A stretch of 6,737 nucleotides of DNA from Rhizobiaceae bacterium UBA1291 (GTDB taxonomy: Bacteria > Pseudomonadota > Alphaproteobacteria > Rhizobiales > Rhizobiaceae): contig DBUL01000239.1 in the NCBI GenBank assembly GCA_002307905.1, positions 9,143 through 15,879 of the forward strand. Reading direction: 5' to 3'. A program made the position numbers and the translations under genes. Of this stretch, positions 1-6,054 are shown one piece after another. Below the pieces are notes generated by a model. It did no database searches. It saw only the letters and a program-made list of their open reading frames with translations, and was not told the DNA's origin. Each line of letters starts with the position of its first letter. The stretch's first letter is position 1.

Positions 1-166
1 AGGCGGCAAACAGCACGTCTCCATCGACATGTTCGGCAAAATGCCGGGCAAGCGTCGTCTTGCCCGTGCCGGCATAGCCGAACAGGCGAAAGACCGGCTG
101 CTTGCCCTCCTTCAGCCACTTTGCAACGGCTTTCAGGGCTTCGTCCTGCTGGGGTGCGAACTGCAT
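1..166 (-). CDS. RecD-like ATP-dependent DNA helicase / AAA ATPase, N-terminal fragment
   Basis: Only the first 55 residues lie in the window; the gene runs off the left edge. The protein begins MQFAPQQDEALKAV and has a Walker A motif, GYAGTGKT, at residues 30-37. The Q-rich start followed by a P-loop within 40 residues is the layout of superfamily 1 RecD/Pif1-like helicases, in which an N-terminal Q motif contacts adenine and the P-loop binds ATP phosphates. The start is well fixed: an in-frame TGA lies five codons upstream (179-181), and 166 is the only ATG after it. An AGAGG directly abuts the ATG, so the ribosome binding site is poor. The gene lies 81 bases downstream of the P-type ATPase on the same strand, but a terminator separates them, so it is probably transcribed independently. 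A role in DNA repair or recombination is inferred from family; the helicase motifs beyond the P-loop are outside the window. Confidence 0.8.
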   Translation of the reverse strand, partial: MQFAPQQDEALKAVAKWLKEGKQPVFRLFGYAGTGKTTLARHFAEHVDGDVLFAA

Positions 167-207
167 CCTCTGGTCTTGTCAGGATTCGGCGAACAGAAGC
201 AACCGAT

Positions 208-236
208 AAAACCCCGCAGCAACGAATTGCACGGGG
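208..236 (-). terminator. Rho-independent terminator after the P-type ATPase
   Basis: Read on the minus strand, the segment is CCCCG, a one-base bulge, GCAA, loop TTCG, TTGC, a two-base bulge, CGGGG, then TTTTA. This gives nine base pairs around a UUCG tetraloop, interrupted by one small internal loop and followed by a four-T run. It lies 11 bases past the ATPase stop codon and about 40 bases before the helicase start, so it should end the ATPase transcript. Confidence 0.75.
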
Positions 237-247
237 AGTACGGTTCC

Positions 248-2968
248 CTACCTCTCGGGTACCAACCGGTTCTTGACGATCAGGCGCAACTGCTTCTCCG
301 TTTCAATAATGGCGAACAGGGCGACGCCAATACCGATGATCACCAGGCCATCGAAGAACGGAACCGCCTCGGTCGCGAAAACCCGCTGCAATGGCGGCAG
401 GTAGGTGATGGCGAACTGGCCGATCGTCACAAGCCCCACGGTCAGCCACACCACCTTTGTTCCACGCACGGCCTTCCAGGTCAGCGATGTGCCATAGAGG
501 TTGCGGATGAAGAACAGATTGAAGATTTCCATCACCACAAACGTATTGACGGCCATCGTCCTGGACAGCTCGAGCGAATACCCACGGTCCTGTGCGTAGG
601 TGAAAATGCCGAATACACCCGCAAGAAACAGGATGGAGACCAGGATAACGCGCCAGACCAGGTCGCCGGAGAGAATGGCATCGCCCCGCGGCCGCGGCGG
701 TCGCCGCATGGTGTCCTCCTCCGTCGGCTCGAACGCCAGGGCAATACCCAGCGTGACTGCCGTGATCAGGTTGATCCACAGGATCTGCACCGGAGTTACC
801 GGCAAAGTGAAACCAAACACGAGCGCCACTATGATCGTGGCGGCCTCACCGCCATTGGTCGGAAGGGTCCAACTGATAACCTTCTTGATATTGTCATAGA
901 CGGTCCGCCCCTCGCGCACGGCGGCGACGATCGAGGCGAAATTGTCATCGGCCAGAACGAGTTCCGCCGCTTCCTTGGCAGCCTCGCTTCCCTTCAGGCC
1001 CATGGCTATGCCAGCATCCGCACGTTTGAGCGCCGGTGCATCATTGACCCCGTCGCCCGTCATGGCGACGATCTTGTCCTGCGCCTGCAGCGCCATGACC
1101 AGCCGCAACTTGTGCTCCGGACTGGTGCGGGCGAAGATGTTGCACGACCTGACCGCGCCCTCGAGGTCGCGGTCGTCCATCTGCTCGAGGTCGGCGCCCG
1201 TCAGCACCTCGTCCGGATTGTCGAGACCGATCTGCCGCCCGATCGCGGAAGCAGTCGCGGCGTGATCGCCGGTGATCATCTTGACCTGGATACCGGCCAG
1301 CCGGCATTCTTCGATTGCCTCGATCACTTCCGCCCGCGGCGGATCGATCATGCCGACCATGCCGAGAAGCGTCAGCCTGCCGTCGACGCTTTCGTAGCCG
1401 AGGACGGTATCATCGGCATCAAGCTCCACCGTTCCAAGCGCAAGCACCCTCTGGCCTCTTGCAGCCACCTGGTCCACCTTTTGCCGCCAGAACGGAAGAT
1501 CCACCGGCTCCTCGCCGCCGTCGGCCCGACGCTGGTCCGCCGCCATCTCCAGCATGCGCTCCGGCGCACCCTTGACGAAAGCAATGACCCTGCCGGTGTC
1601 CTCGCGGCAAAGCACGGCCATGAACCGACTGCGGGAATCGAAGGGGATTGTGTCGATCCGCGTCCAGCCGGACAGGCCGTTTTCCTGGCTCTTGCCCAAT
1701 TTGCCCGCGAAGGCCAGAAGTGCGCCCTCCATGGGGTCGCCTTCCACCGCCCATATGCCATCATGTTTGCGGATATGGGCGTCATTGCACAAGGCACACG
1801 ACAGCGCCAGTTCGGACAGCAGGTGCTGCTCCCCGGCCGCGTCCTTGCCATCCCTTGTGATGGCGCCACTGGGCTCATAGCCCGTTCCCTCGACGGTGTA
1901 CTCGCCGGCAGCAGCCACCGCCGATGCAACCATCATCTCGTTGCGGGTCAAGGTTCCGGTCTTGTCGGTGCAGATGACTGATACGGCGCCGATTGTCTCG
2001 ATCGCCGGAAGGCGCCGGACAATGGCATTGCGCCGCGCCATGGCCTGCACGCCGATCGCAAGGGTAATGGTCAGAACCGCAGGCAGACCTTCCGGGATCG
2101 CGGCAACAGCAAGCCCGACGACGGCCATGAATGTATCGCCAAACTCGAGATGCTCGACAAAATAGCCAAACACGAGCAATAGGGCCGCAATGATGAGTAT
2201 CAGAACCGTCAGCCATCTCGCGAAGGCGTCCATCTGGCTCACCAATGGCGTCGTCAGTTCCTCGACATCGGACAACATGCCGCTGATCCGCCCGATCTCG
2301 GTTCCCTGGCCCGTCGCGATGACGACGCCTCTGCCCTGACCACCGGTCACCAGCGTTCCTGAATAGGCCAGCGACAACCGGTCGCCGAGCGAGGCATCGA
2401 CCGCCACAGGGTGGCTGCGTTTTTCCACCGGAACCGATTCTCCGGTCAGTATGGCCTCCTGTATCGAAAGCGCATGGGCCGACAGCAGTCGAAGATCGGC
2501 GGGCACCTTGTCTCCCGCTTCGATCAGGACAACGTCGCCCGGCACGATCTCCTCGCCGACGACCTCGCGCCGCGCGCCGTCGCGCAGCACCGAGGCATGC
2601 GGTGCGAGCATGCTGCGGATGGCCGCCATTGCCTGCTCCGCCTTGCCCTCCTGCATGTAGCCGATAACAGCGTTGACGATGACGACGGCGAGAATGACGG
2701 CTGTATCGATAAAATGGCCGAGCGCGAGCGTGATGACGGCGGCGCCAATAAGCACATAGATCAGCAGGTTGTGGAATTGCAGCAGGAAGCGACGCAGCGC
2801 ACTGGGTCGCGGCGGTTCCGGCAACCTGTTATGGCCGTATCGTGAGAGGCGTGCTGTGGCTTCTTCGGCGCTGAGGCCGCCGGCCGATGACTGGAGCGCA
2901 TCCAAAACCTCCCTGGCCTCGATGGCGTGCCAGTCTTGCGATGGAGTGCGTTCTGCTTCTGATGTCAT
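248..2968 (-). CDS. P2-type cation-transporting P-type ATPase (PacL/CtpF-like)
   Basis: This is a 906-residue ATP-driven cation pump of the inner membrane. Counting from the ATG at 2968, it has an N-terminal cation-ATPase domain (about 12-73), the actuator loop TGES (175-178), PEGLP in M4 (292-296), the phosphorylation motif DKTGTLT with Asp335, nucleotide-domain KGAPE (466-470), and the hinge motif TGDGVNDAP (637-645). About ten membrane segments are arranged 2+2+6 as in P2-type pumps. M5 keeps Asn705 and Glu708, and M6 keeps Asn733 and Thr736, but the SERCA Asp800 position is Ala737. The M5-M6 stretch (WTLPTN, ILWIN, LAFEP) resembles mycobacterial CtpF as I recall it. Calcium or another cation as substrate is inference. 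Start choice: an AGAGAGG at 2977-2983 sits 8 bases before the ATG at 2968 but only 2 before the ATG at 2974; an in-frame ATG at 3049 has no better support. The gene appears monocistronic, ending at the terminator at 208-236. Confidence 0.93.
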   Translation of the reverse strand: MTSEAERTPSQDWHAIEAREVLDALQSSAGGLSAEEATARLSRYGHNRLPEPPRPSALRRFLLQFHNLLIYVLIGAAVITLALGHFIDTAVILAVVIVNAVIGYMQEGKAEQAMAAIRSMLAPHASVLRDGARREVVGEEIVPGDVVLIEAGDKVPADLRLLSAHALSIQEAILTGESVPVEKRSHPVAVDASLGDRLSLAYSGTLVTGGQGRGVVIATGQGTEIGRISGMLSDVEELTTPLVSQMDAFARWLTVLILIIAALLLVFGYFVEHLEFGDTFMAVVGLAVAAIPEGLPAVLTITLAIGVQAMARRNAIVRRLPAIETIGAVSVICTDKTGTLTRNEMMVASAVAAAGEYTVEGTGYEPSGAITRDGKDAAGEQHLLSELALSCALCNDAHIRKHDGIWAVEGDPMEGALLAFAGKLGKSQENGLSGWTRIDTIPFDSRSRFMAVLCREDTGRVIAFVKGAPERMLEMAADQRRADGGEEPVDLPFWRQKVDQVAARGQRVLALGTVELDADDTVLGYESVDGRLTLLGMVGMIDPPRAEVIEAIEECRLAGIQVKMITGDHAATASAIGRQIGLDNPDEVLTGADLEQMDDRDLEGAVRSCNIFARTSPEHKLRLVMALQAQDKIVAMTGDGVNDAPALKRADAGIAMGLKGSEAAKEAAELVLADDNFASIVAAVREGRTVYDNIKKVISWTLPTNGGEAATIIVALVFGFTLPVTPVQILWINLITAVTLGIALAFEPTEEDTMRRPPRPRGDAILSGDLVWRVILVSILFLAGVFGIFTYAQDRGYSLELSRTMAVNTFVVMEIFNLFFIRNLYGTSLTWKAVRGTKVVWLTVGLVTIGQFAITYLPPLQRVFATEAVPFFDGLVIIGIGVALFAIIETEKQLRLIVKNRLVPER

Positions 2969-2999
2969 CGTCATTGGCCTCTCTTGCCGTTGCGCTCTC

Positions 3000-3011
3000 T
3001 GATGGAGATCA
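3000..3011. promoter_or_regulatory. TGAT-N4-ATCA dyad, copy 1 (FNR/FixK-like core)
   Basis: The 12-mer TGATGGAGATCA is a perfect inverted repeat of TGAT around GGAG. It is identical to the copy at 3087-3098. TGAT-N4-ATCA is the inner core of the FNR/FixK box TTGAT-N4-ATCAA; the outer T and A are absent here (flanks C and T). It lies about 30 bases upstream of the ATPase start, so it would be in the leader of any upstream promoter. Use as a protein-binding site is inferred. Confidence 0.4.
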
Positions 3012-3086
3012 TCACGCCGGAACCTAGCCAAAGATGGACCACGAAACAAACCGAACCGGGCGATTTCTCGTGACCTGAATGAAATG

Positions 3087-3098
3087 TGATGGAGATCA
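3087..3098. promoter_or_regulatory. TGAT-N4-ATCA dyad, copy 2 (FNR/FixK-like core)
   Basis: This is the second exact copy of TGATGGAGATCA, 87 bases from the first centre to centre, in the gap between the LysE-family gene and the P-type ATPase. With its left flank it also reads TGTGA-N6-TCA, partly matching a CRP site. It lies about 120 bases upstream of the ATPase start, a sensible activator position, but I see no convincing -10 hexamer at the spacing a class II FNR site would need. Confidence 0.4.
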
Positions 3099-3157
3099 GC
3101 AAGCCAGCCAAGATCTCGGCGTGCCGTTATCTCTTCGACGTCGCGGGGCTTTGGGCC

Positions 3158-3751
3158 TCAGCGCAGCATCGGCCAGAGGCTGGCGACGAGGAGCACCGCC
3201 ATGGTGATGTTGAACCACTTGAGCCGCACCGGCACGGAGAGCCATTCGCGCAGGACCGAACCGAAGCCGGCCCAGGTGGAAACACTCGGCAGGTTGACCG
3301 CGGCAAAGACCACACCGACGATGAAGACGCTCCAGAGGTAGCTCCGCTCATCGACATAGACCGCCATTGCGGTCACCGCCATCACCCAGGCTTTCGGGTT
3401 GACCCACTGGAAGGCCGCAGCCCCGAGGAACGTCATTGGCTGGCCGCTCGAAGTCCCCTCGCCCAGCGTCCGCGACGAACCGATCTTCCAGGCGATGTAG
3501 AGAAGATAGAGCCCGCCGGCGATCTTGAGCCCCGTATAGAGAATGGGCACGGTCGCCAGCAGCGCACCCAGGCCGAGGCCCACGCCAATCAGCAGCGACA
3601 GGAAACCCGCTCCGATGCCCAGCATATGCGGGATCGTCCGGCGAAAACCGAAGTTCACGCCTGAGGCAAACAGCATCATATTGTTCGGCCCCGGTGTGAT
3701 CGAGGTGGCGAAGGCGAAGGTCATGAGCGCGGTCAATGTCGCGGTATCCAA
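3158..3751 (-). CDS. LysE/RhtB family amino-acid exporter
   Basis: The protein has 197 residues, close to the usual length of about 200 for this family of inner-membrane exporters of amino acids and related metabolites. The N-terminus has the family signature SITPGPNN (about residues 17-24) followed by a glycine-rich first helix pair. The central QWVNPKAWVMA (about residues 114-124) matches the conserved NPK motif that opens the second half. About five to six hydrophobic segments cover most of the chain. Translation starts at TTG: GGGAG stands seven bases upstream and no in-frame ATG lies close upstream; the first ATG (codon 10) would cut into the first helix. It is divergent from the aldo/keto reductase and 183 bases upstream of the ATPase on the same strand. 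The LysR-type regulator often paired with such exporters is not next to it. The substrate cannot be read from sequence; lysine, threonine and homoserine are examples of substrates known in the family. Confidence 0.9.
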   Translation of the reverse strand: MDTATLTALMTFAFATSITPGPNNMMLFASGVNFGFRRTIPHMLGIGAGFLSLLIGVGLGLGALLATVPILYTGLKIAGGLYLLYIAWKIGSSRTLGEGTSSGQPMTFLGAAAFQWVNPKAWVMAVTAMAVYVDERSYLWSVFIVGVVFAAVNLPSVSTWAGFGSVLREWLSVPVRLKWFNITMAVLLVASLWPMLR

Positions 3752-3788
3752 GAAAAGTCTCCCGTAGAACCCGCGGCACGATAGTCTC

Positions 3789-3801
3789 GGACGCGGCGTC
3801 C
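3789..3801. repeat. Perfect 6-1-6 palindrome GGACGCGGCGTCC between divergent genes
   Basis: GGACGC and GCGTCC are exact reverse complements around one G. The site lies 38 bases upstream of the exporter start and about 95 bases upstream of the reductase, so it could serve as an operator for either gene. No T-run follows on either strand, so it is not a typical terminator. In GC-rich DNA such a palindrome could also be chance. Confidence 0.35.
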
Positions 3802-3820
3802 CGCCACCGTCGATTTGTCA

Positions 3821-3833
3821 CCGATGCAATCGG
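3821..3833. repeat. 5-3-5 inverted repeat CCGATGCAATCGG between divergent genes
   Basis: CCGAT and ATCGG are perfect inverted repeats around GCA. The site lies just upstream of the weak promoter proposed for the reductase and about 70 bases upstream of the exporter start. It is a candidate operator in the divergent region on symmetry alone; I do not recognise it as the site of a particular family. Confidence 0.3.
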
Positions 3834-3840
3834 CCAAGGA

Positions 3841-3868
3841 TTGAAACCGTGCGACGCTTGGCTAAGCT
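3841..3868 (+). promoter_or_regulatory. Possible weak sigma-70 promoter for the aldo/keto reductase
   Basis: TTGAAA (3841-3846) could be a -35 element and TAAGCT (3863-3868) a poor -10, with a 16-base spacer. A start site near 3875 would give a leader of about 22 bases. The -10 match is weak, though degenerate -10 elements are common in alphaproteobacteria. Confidence 0.25.
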
Positions 3869-3896
3869 GGCGAAATAGAAGGAGTTGAGAAACCCG

Positions 3897-4742
3897 ATGC
3901 ACGACCCGATCCCGACCGTGACCCTGCCCTCTGGTATCCAGATCCCGGCGCTTGGCCTCGGCACTTGGCAGATGGGCGAGACGAAGGCTCGCGCCCGCGA
4001 CGAGATCGACAGCCTGCGGCTCGGCATAGACCTCGGCATGACGCTCATCGACACCGCGGAGATGTATGGCGAAGGCGGAGCGGAACTCATCGTCGGCAAG
4101 GCGCTGGAAGACCGCCGCGACGAGGTCTTCCTGGTGAGCAAGGTCTATCCATGGAACGCCAGCCGGCAAGGCACGATCGCCGCCTGCGAGGCCAGCCTTC
4201 ATCGACTCGGCACCGACCGCATCGACCTCTACCTGCTGCACTGGCGCGGCGAACACCCGCTGGCCGAAACGATCGCCGCCTTCGAGGCTTTGAAGGCCGC
4301 CGGAAAGATCGGCGCCTGGGGTGTCTCCAACTTCGACACCGCCGACATGGAGGAACTGTTCTCCCTGCCCGATGGCGTGAAATGCGCTGCCAACCAGGTG
4401 CTCTACAATCTGTCGCGGCGCGGCATCGAACACGATCTCCTTCCCTGGTGCCAGGCGCGCGGCGTCCCGGTCATGGCCTATTCGCCGATCGAGCAGGGCC
4501 GGCTCGTCCACCATCCCCAACTCATCCACATCGCCAAGGCCTATCAGGCCACCCCCGCCCAGGTGGCCCTCGCCTTCCTGCTGGAACGCGAGGGCGTGAT
4601 CGCCATTCCGAAGAGTGCAAACCTCCGGCGCGAGCGCGAACACCGCGACGCAGTAGACCTCGATATCTCCGACGAGGATTGGGCCGTCCTCGACGCCGCC
4701 TTCCCACCTCCGGCGCGCAAGATGGCGCTCGACATGCTGTAA
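3897..4742 (+). CDS. Aldo/keto reductase, YeaE-type (probable methylglyoxal/aldehyde reductase)
   Basis: This 281-residue cytosolic NADPH-dependent oxidoreductase reduces aldehydes or ketones to alcohols. The catalytic tetrad of the superfamily is present: Asp52 and Tyr57 in [10 protein letters not shown], Lys82 in VSKVYPWNA, and His115 in LLHWRG. WGVSNF (about 141-146) and AYSPIEQGR (about 194-202) are further family markers, and IPKS (237-240) starts the NADPH phosphate-binding segment. [21 protein letters not shown] and the C-terminal ALDML recall Escherichia coli YeaE, reported as a methylglyoxal reductase; substrate here is inference. One odd point: the Asn that usually closes the cofactor motif (about 9-10 residues after IPK) is His249. 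Start: the AAGGAG at 3879-3884 abuts a TTG at 3885 and lies 12 bases before the ATG at 3897; the ATG is preferred because the TTG leaves no spacer. The gene is divergent from the exporter. No terminator was seen after it. Confidence 0.9.
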   Translation: MHDPIPTVTLPSGIQIPALGLGTWQMGETKARARDEIDSLRLGIDLGMTLIDTAEMYGEGGAELIVGKALEDRRDEVFLVSKVYPWNASRQGTIAACEASLHRLGTDRIDLYLLHWRGEHPLAETIAAFEALKAAGKIGAWGVSNFDTADMEELFSLPDGVKCAANQVLYNLSRRGIEHDLLPWCQARGVPVMAYSPIEQGRLVHHPQLIHIAKAYQATPAQVALAFLLEREGVIAIPKSANLRREREHRDAVDLDISDEDWAVLDAAFPPPARKMALDML

Positions 4743-4821
4743 ACTTATGCCCTTAAAGATCGTCCACTCGCCATGAAGCCAATGAGCTGAGAACCTAAAT
4801 ATCAAGAGGCCGGCTACAGGC

Positions 4822-4851
4822 TGGACATTTCGGTAGTTTCCTAATTATAGA
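4822..4851 (+). promoter_or_regulatory. Predicted sigma-70 promoter of the ArsR-type regulator
   Basis: TGGACA (4822-4827) matches five of six bases of the -35 consensus. TATAGA (4846-4851) matches four of six of the -10, with an 18-base spacer. The -10 lies in the only strongly AT-rich patch of this GC-rich gap. A start near 4858 would leave a leader of about 30 bases with the AGGAG binding site at 4876-4880. Confidence 0.5.
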
Positions 4852-4854
4852 AAC
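4836..4854. promoter_or_regulatory. Inverted repeat over the -10, possible autoregulatory operator
   Basis: GTTTC (4836-4840) and GAAAC (4850-4854) are perfect inverted repeats separated by nine AT-rich bases, and the repeat covers the predicted -10. ArsR-family repressors bind imperfect AT-rich dyads overlapping their own promoters, so autorepression is plausible. The arms are short, so this rests mainly on location. Confidence 0.35.
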
Positions 4855-4887
4855 CCCAACAAAGAGGAACCCGACAGGAGCGCAGGC

Positions 4888-5358
4888 TTGAAAAAGCAGA
4901 CGAAGAAGGGCGCAGCCGCCAGCCTCGACGAACGTCGCATACAGCAGGTTTTCCAGGCGCTGGCCGCCGCGCCGCGCCGTGCGATCCTCCAGCATCTCGC
5001 CGCCTCCGGCCTCACCGCCGGCGAAATCTCCTCGCGCTTCGACATGGCAAAACCATCCGTCTCCCAGCACCTCACCATCCTCGAAACCGCCGGCCTGATC
5101 AGCCGCGAAAAGCGCGGCCAGTTCGTTCACTATGCCCTGGTGCGCGATACGTTGGACAAGGTCCTGTCCGGTTTCCTCGAGGAGATTGGTGCGGCCGGAT
5201 CGGAGGCACTGCCGGCGGCGAAGACAAAGCCCGCCAGGCCCGTTGGCACCGCTAATGCGAAACCCCGCAAGGTTGCAGAGATCGAAACGGAAAATGCCGA
5301 GGCTGAAACCGGCGAGGCAAAAGCCAAGCCGGCACCGGCCCAGATGTCGATGTTCTAG
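4888..5358 (+). CDS. ArsR/SdpR-type winged-helix regulator with charged C-terminal tail ending QMSMF
   Basis: This is a 156-residue DNA-binding regulator. Residues about 14-98 form a winged helix-turn-helix: RIQQVFQALAAAPRRAILQHL begins the domain's first helices, MAKPSVSQHLTILETAGL (53-70) is the recognition region, and the wing ISREKRGQFVHY (71-82) follows. The APRRAIL and SVSQHL elements are typical of the SdpR-like branch of the ArsR family. The chain has no cysteine, so a classical cysteine metal site is absent. Residues 101-156 form a Lys/Ala/Glu/Pro-rich, probably disordered tail uncommon for this family, which usually ends near 100-120 residues. The tail ends in QMSMF. TTG is the start: AGGAG (4876-4880) stands seven bases upstream. 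The gene has its own promoter and converges on ilvH. Its targets are unknown; the adjacent reductase is a guess only. Confidence 0.88.
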   Translation: MKKQTKKGAAASLDERRIQQVFQALAAAPRRAILQHLAASGLTAGEISSRFDMAKPSVSQHLTILETAGLISREKRGQFVHYALVRDTLDKVLSGFLEEIGAAGSEALPAAKTKPARPVGTANAKPRKVAEIETENAEAETGEAKAKPAPAQMSMF

Positions 5359-5410
5359 CGCACAGCCGTCCCGCCGGCACCCCATGCATCGCTGGACCGA
5401 CGAACGCAAA

Positions 5411-5431
5411 CGGGCGCCGCAAGGGCGCCCG
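5411..5431. terminator. Hairpin terminator between the convergent regulator and ilvH
   Basis: CGGGCGCC (5411-5418) and GGCGCCCG (5424-5431) form a perfect eight-pair stem around the loop GCAAG. On the minus strand the stem is followed by TTTGCGTT, and on the plus strand by a weaker GTCTTGTT stretch after seven bases. It lies 29 bases past the ilvH stop and 53 bases past the regulator stop. It most probably terminates the ilvIH transcript and may act in both directions. Confidence 0.7.
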
Positions 5432-5459
5432 CTGCCGTCTTGTTCGACCTTGCGGCCGA

Positions 5460-6032
5460 TCACATGCCCTGCGGGCCACGGTTCATCGCGGCAATCCCGG
5501 TGCGGCAGATTTCGTTGAGACCCAGCGGCTTCATGATCGCTACGAACTGGTCGATCTTCGACGACTTGCCGGTGATCTCGAAGATGAAGTGCTCGACGGT
5601 CGCGTCGATGACCTTGGCCTGGAAGGCATCGGCCAGGCGCAGCGTTTCGGCGCGGGTCTCGCCGGTGCCGGCCACCTTGACCAGCGCCACTTCGCGCTCG
5701 ACCGGCCGCTCCTGGCCGAGATCGCGGGCGCGCACCGTCAGATCCACCACCCGGTGAACGGGGATGATCCGCTCGAGCTGCGCCTTGATCTGCTCGAGCA
5801 CGCTCGGCGTGCCCCGCGTCACCACCGTGATGCGCGACAGATGCGCCTCATGCTCGGTCTCGGAGACCGTCAGGCTTTCGATGTTGTAGCCGCGACCGGA
5901 GAACAGGCCGATCACCCGGGCGAGAACGCCCGGTTCGTTGTCAACCAGGATGGAGAGCGTATGGCTTTCGACGGCGGCGGTTTCCTTGGCGATGAAATAG
6001 GCCGAACCGGTGGGCTGCTGATGTGCGTTCAT
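5460..6032 (-). CDS. ilvH: Acetolactate synthase small (regulatory) subunit
   Basis: This 190-residue regulatory subunit of acetohydroxyacid synthase activates the catalytic subunit and usually gives feedback inhibition by valine in the first common step of valine, leucine and isoleucine synthesis. After an N-terminal extension of about 22 residues, the ACT domain begins at SHTLSILVDNEPGVLARV and continues through GLFSGRGYNIESL, both hallmark segments. The C-terminal half has HRVVDLT, EREVALVKV, DATVEHFIFEITG and ends in CRTGIAAMNRG, as in other full-length IlvH/IlvN proteins. The length and the N-terminal extension fit rhizobial homologues as I recall them. The ATG at 6032 is preceded by AGGA at an eight-base spacing. 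The gene starts 22 bases after the ilvI stop on the same strand, so the two are cotranscribed, and the hairpin at 5411-5431 ends the operon. Both glycines of the valine-site segment are present, so feedback control is probably intact (inference). Confidence 0.97.
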   Translation of the reverse strand: MNAHQQPTGSAYFIAKETAAVESHTLSILVDNEPGVLARVIGLFSGRGYNIESLTVSETEHEAHLSRITVVTRGTPSVLEQIKAQLERIIPVHRVVDLTVRARDLGQERPVEREVALVKVAGTGETRAETLRLADAFQAKVIDATVEHFIFEITGKSSKIDQFVAIMKPLGLNEICRTGIAAMNRGPQGM

Positions 6033-6054
6033 GTCTCTGTTCCTATTTCAATCG

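Noticed and set aside
29..1981. A 650-residue open frame on the plus strand, antisense to the P-type ATPase
   Set aside because: The opposite strand encodes every P-type ATPase motif in order. The plus-strand product is rich in Arg, His, Asp and Gly with no recognisable domain, as expected for a shadow frame in GC-rich DNA.
2969..3049. Longer P-type ATPase starting at the ATG at 3049
   Set aside because: The added residues are Arg/Gln-rich without family similarity, would cover one of the regulatory-looking dyads, and the AGAGAGG just upstream of 2968-2974 fits an internal start better.
3107..3120. Imperfect palindrome GCCAAGATCTCGGC downstream of the exporter, considered as a terminator
   Set aside because: It has a mismatch, no room for a loop and no T-run on the minus strand, so it does not look like a terminator; AGATCT-centred symmetry is weak evidence of anything else.
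3885..3896. TTG at 3885 as start of the aldo/keto reductase
   Set aside because: The AAGGAG ends at 3884, leaving no spacer. The ATG at 3897, 12 bases downstream of it, is more credible, though the spacing is longer than ideal.
3348..4805. A 485-residue open frame on the minus strand across the reductase and part of the exporter
   Set aside because: It runs antisense to the well-supported aldo/keto reductase, crosses the divergent promoter region and then overlaps the exporter in another frame. Its product has no recognisable domain.
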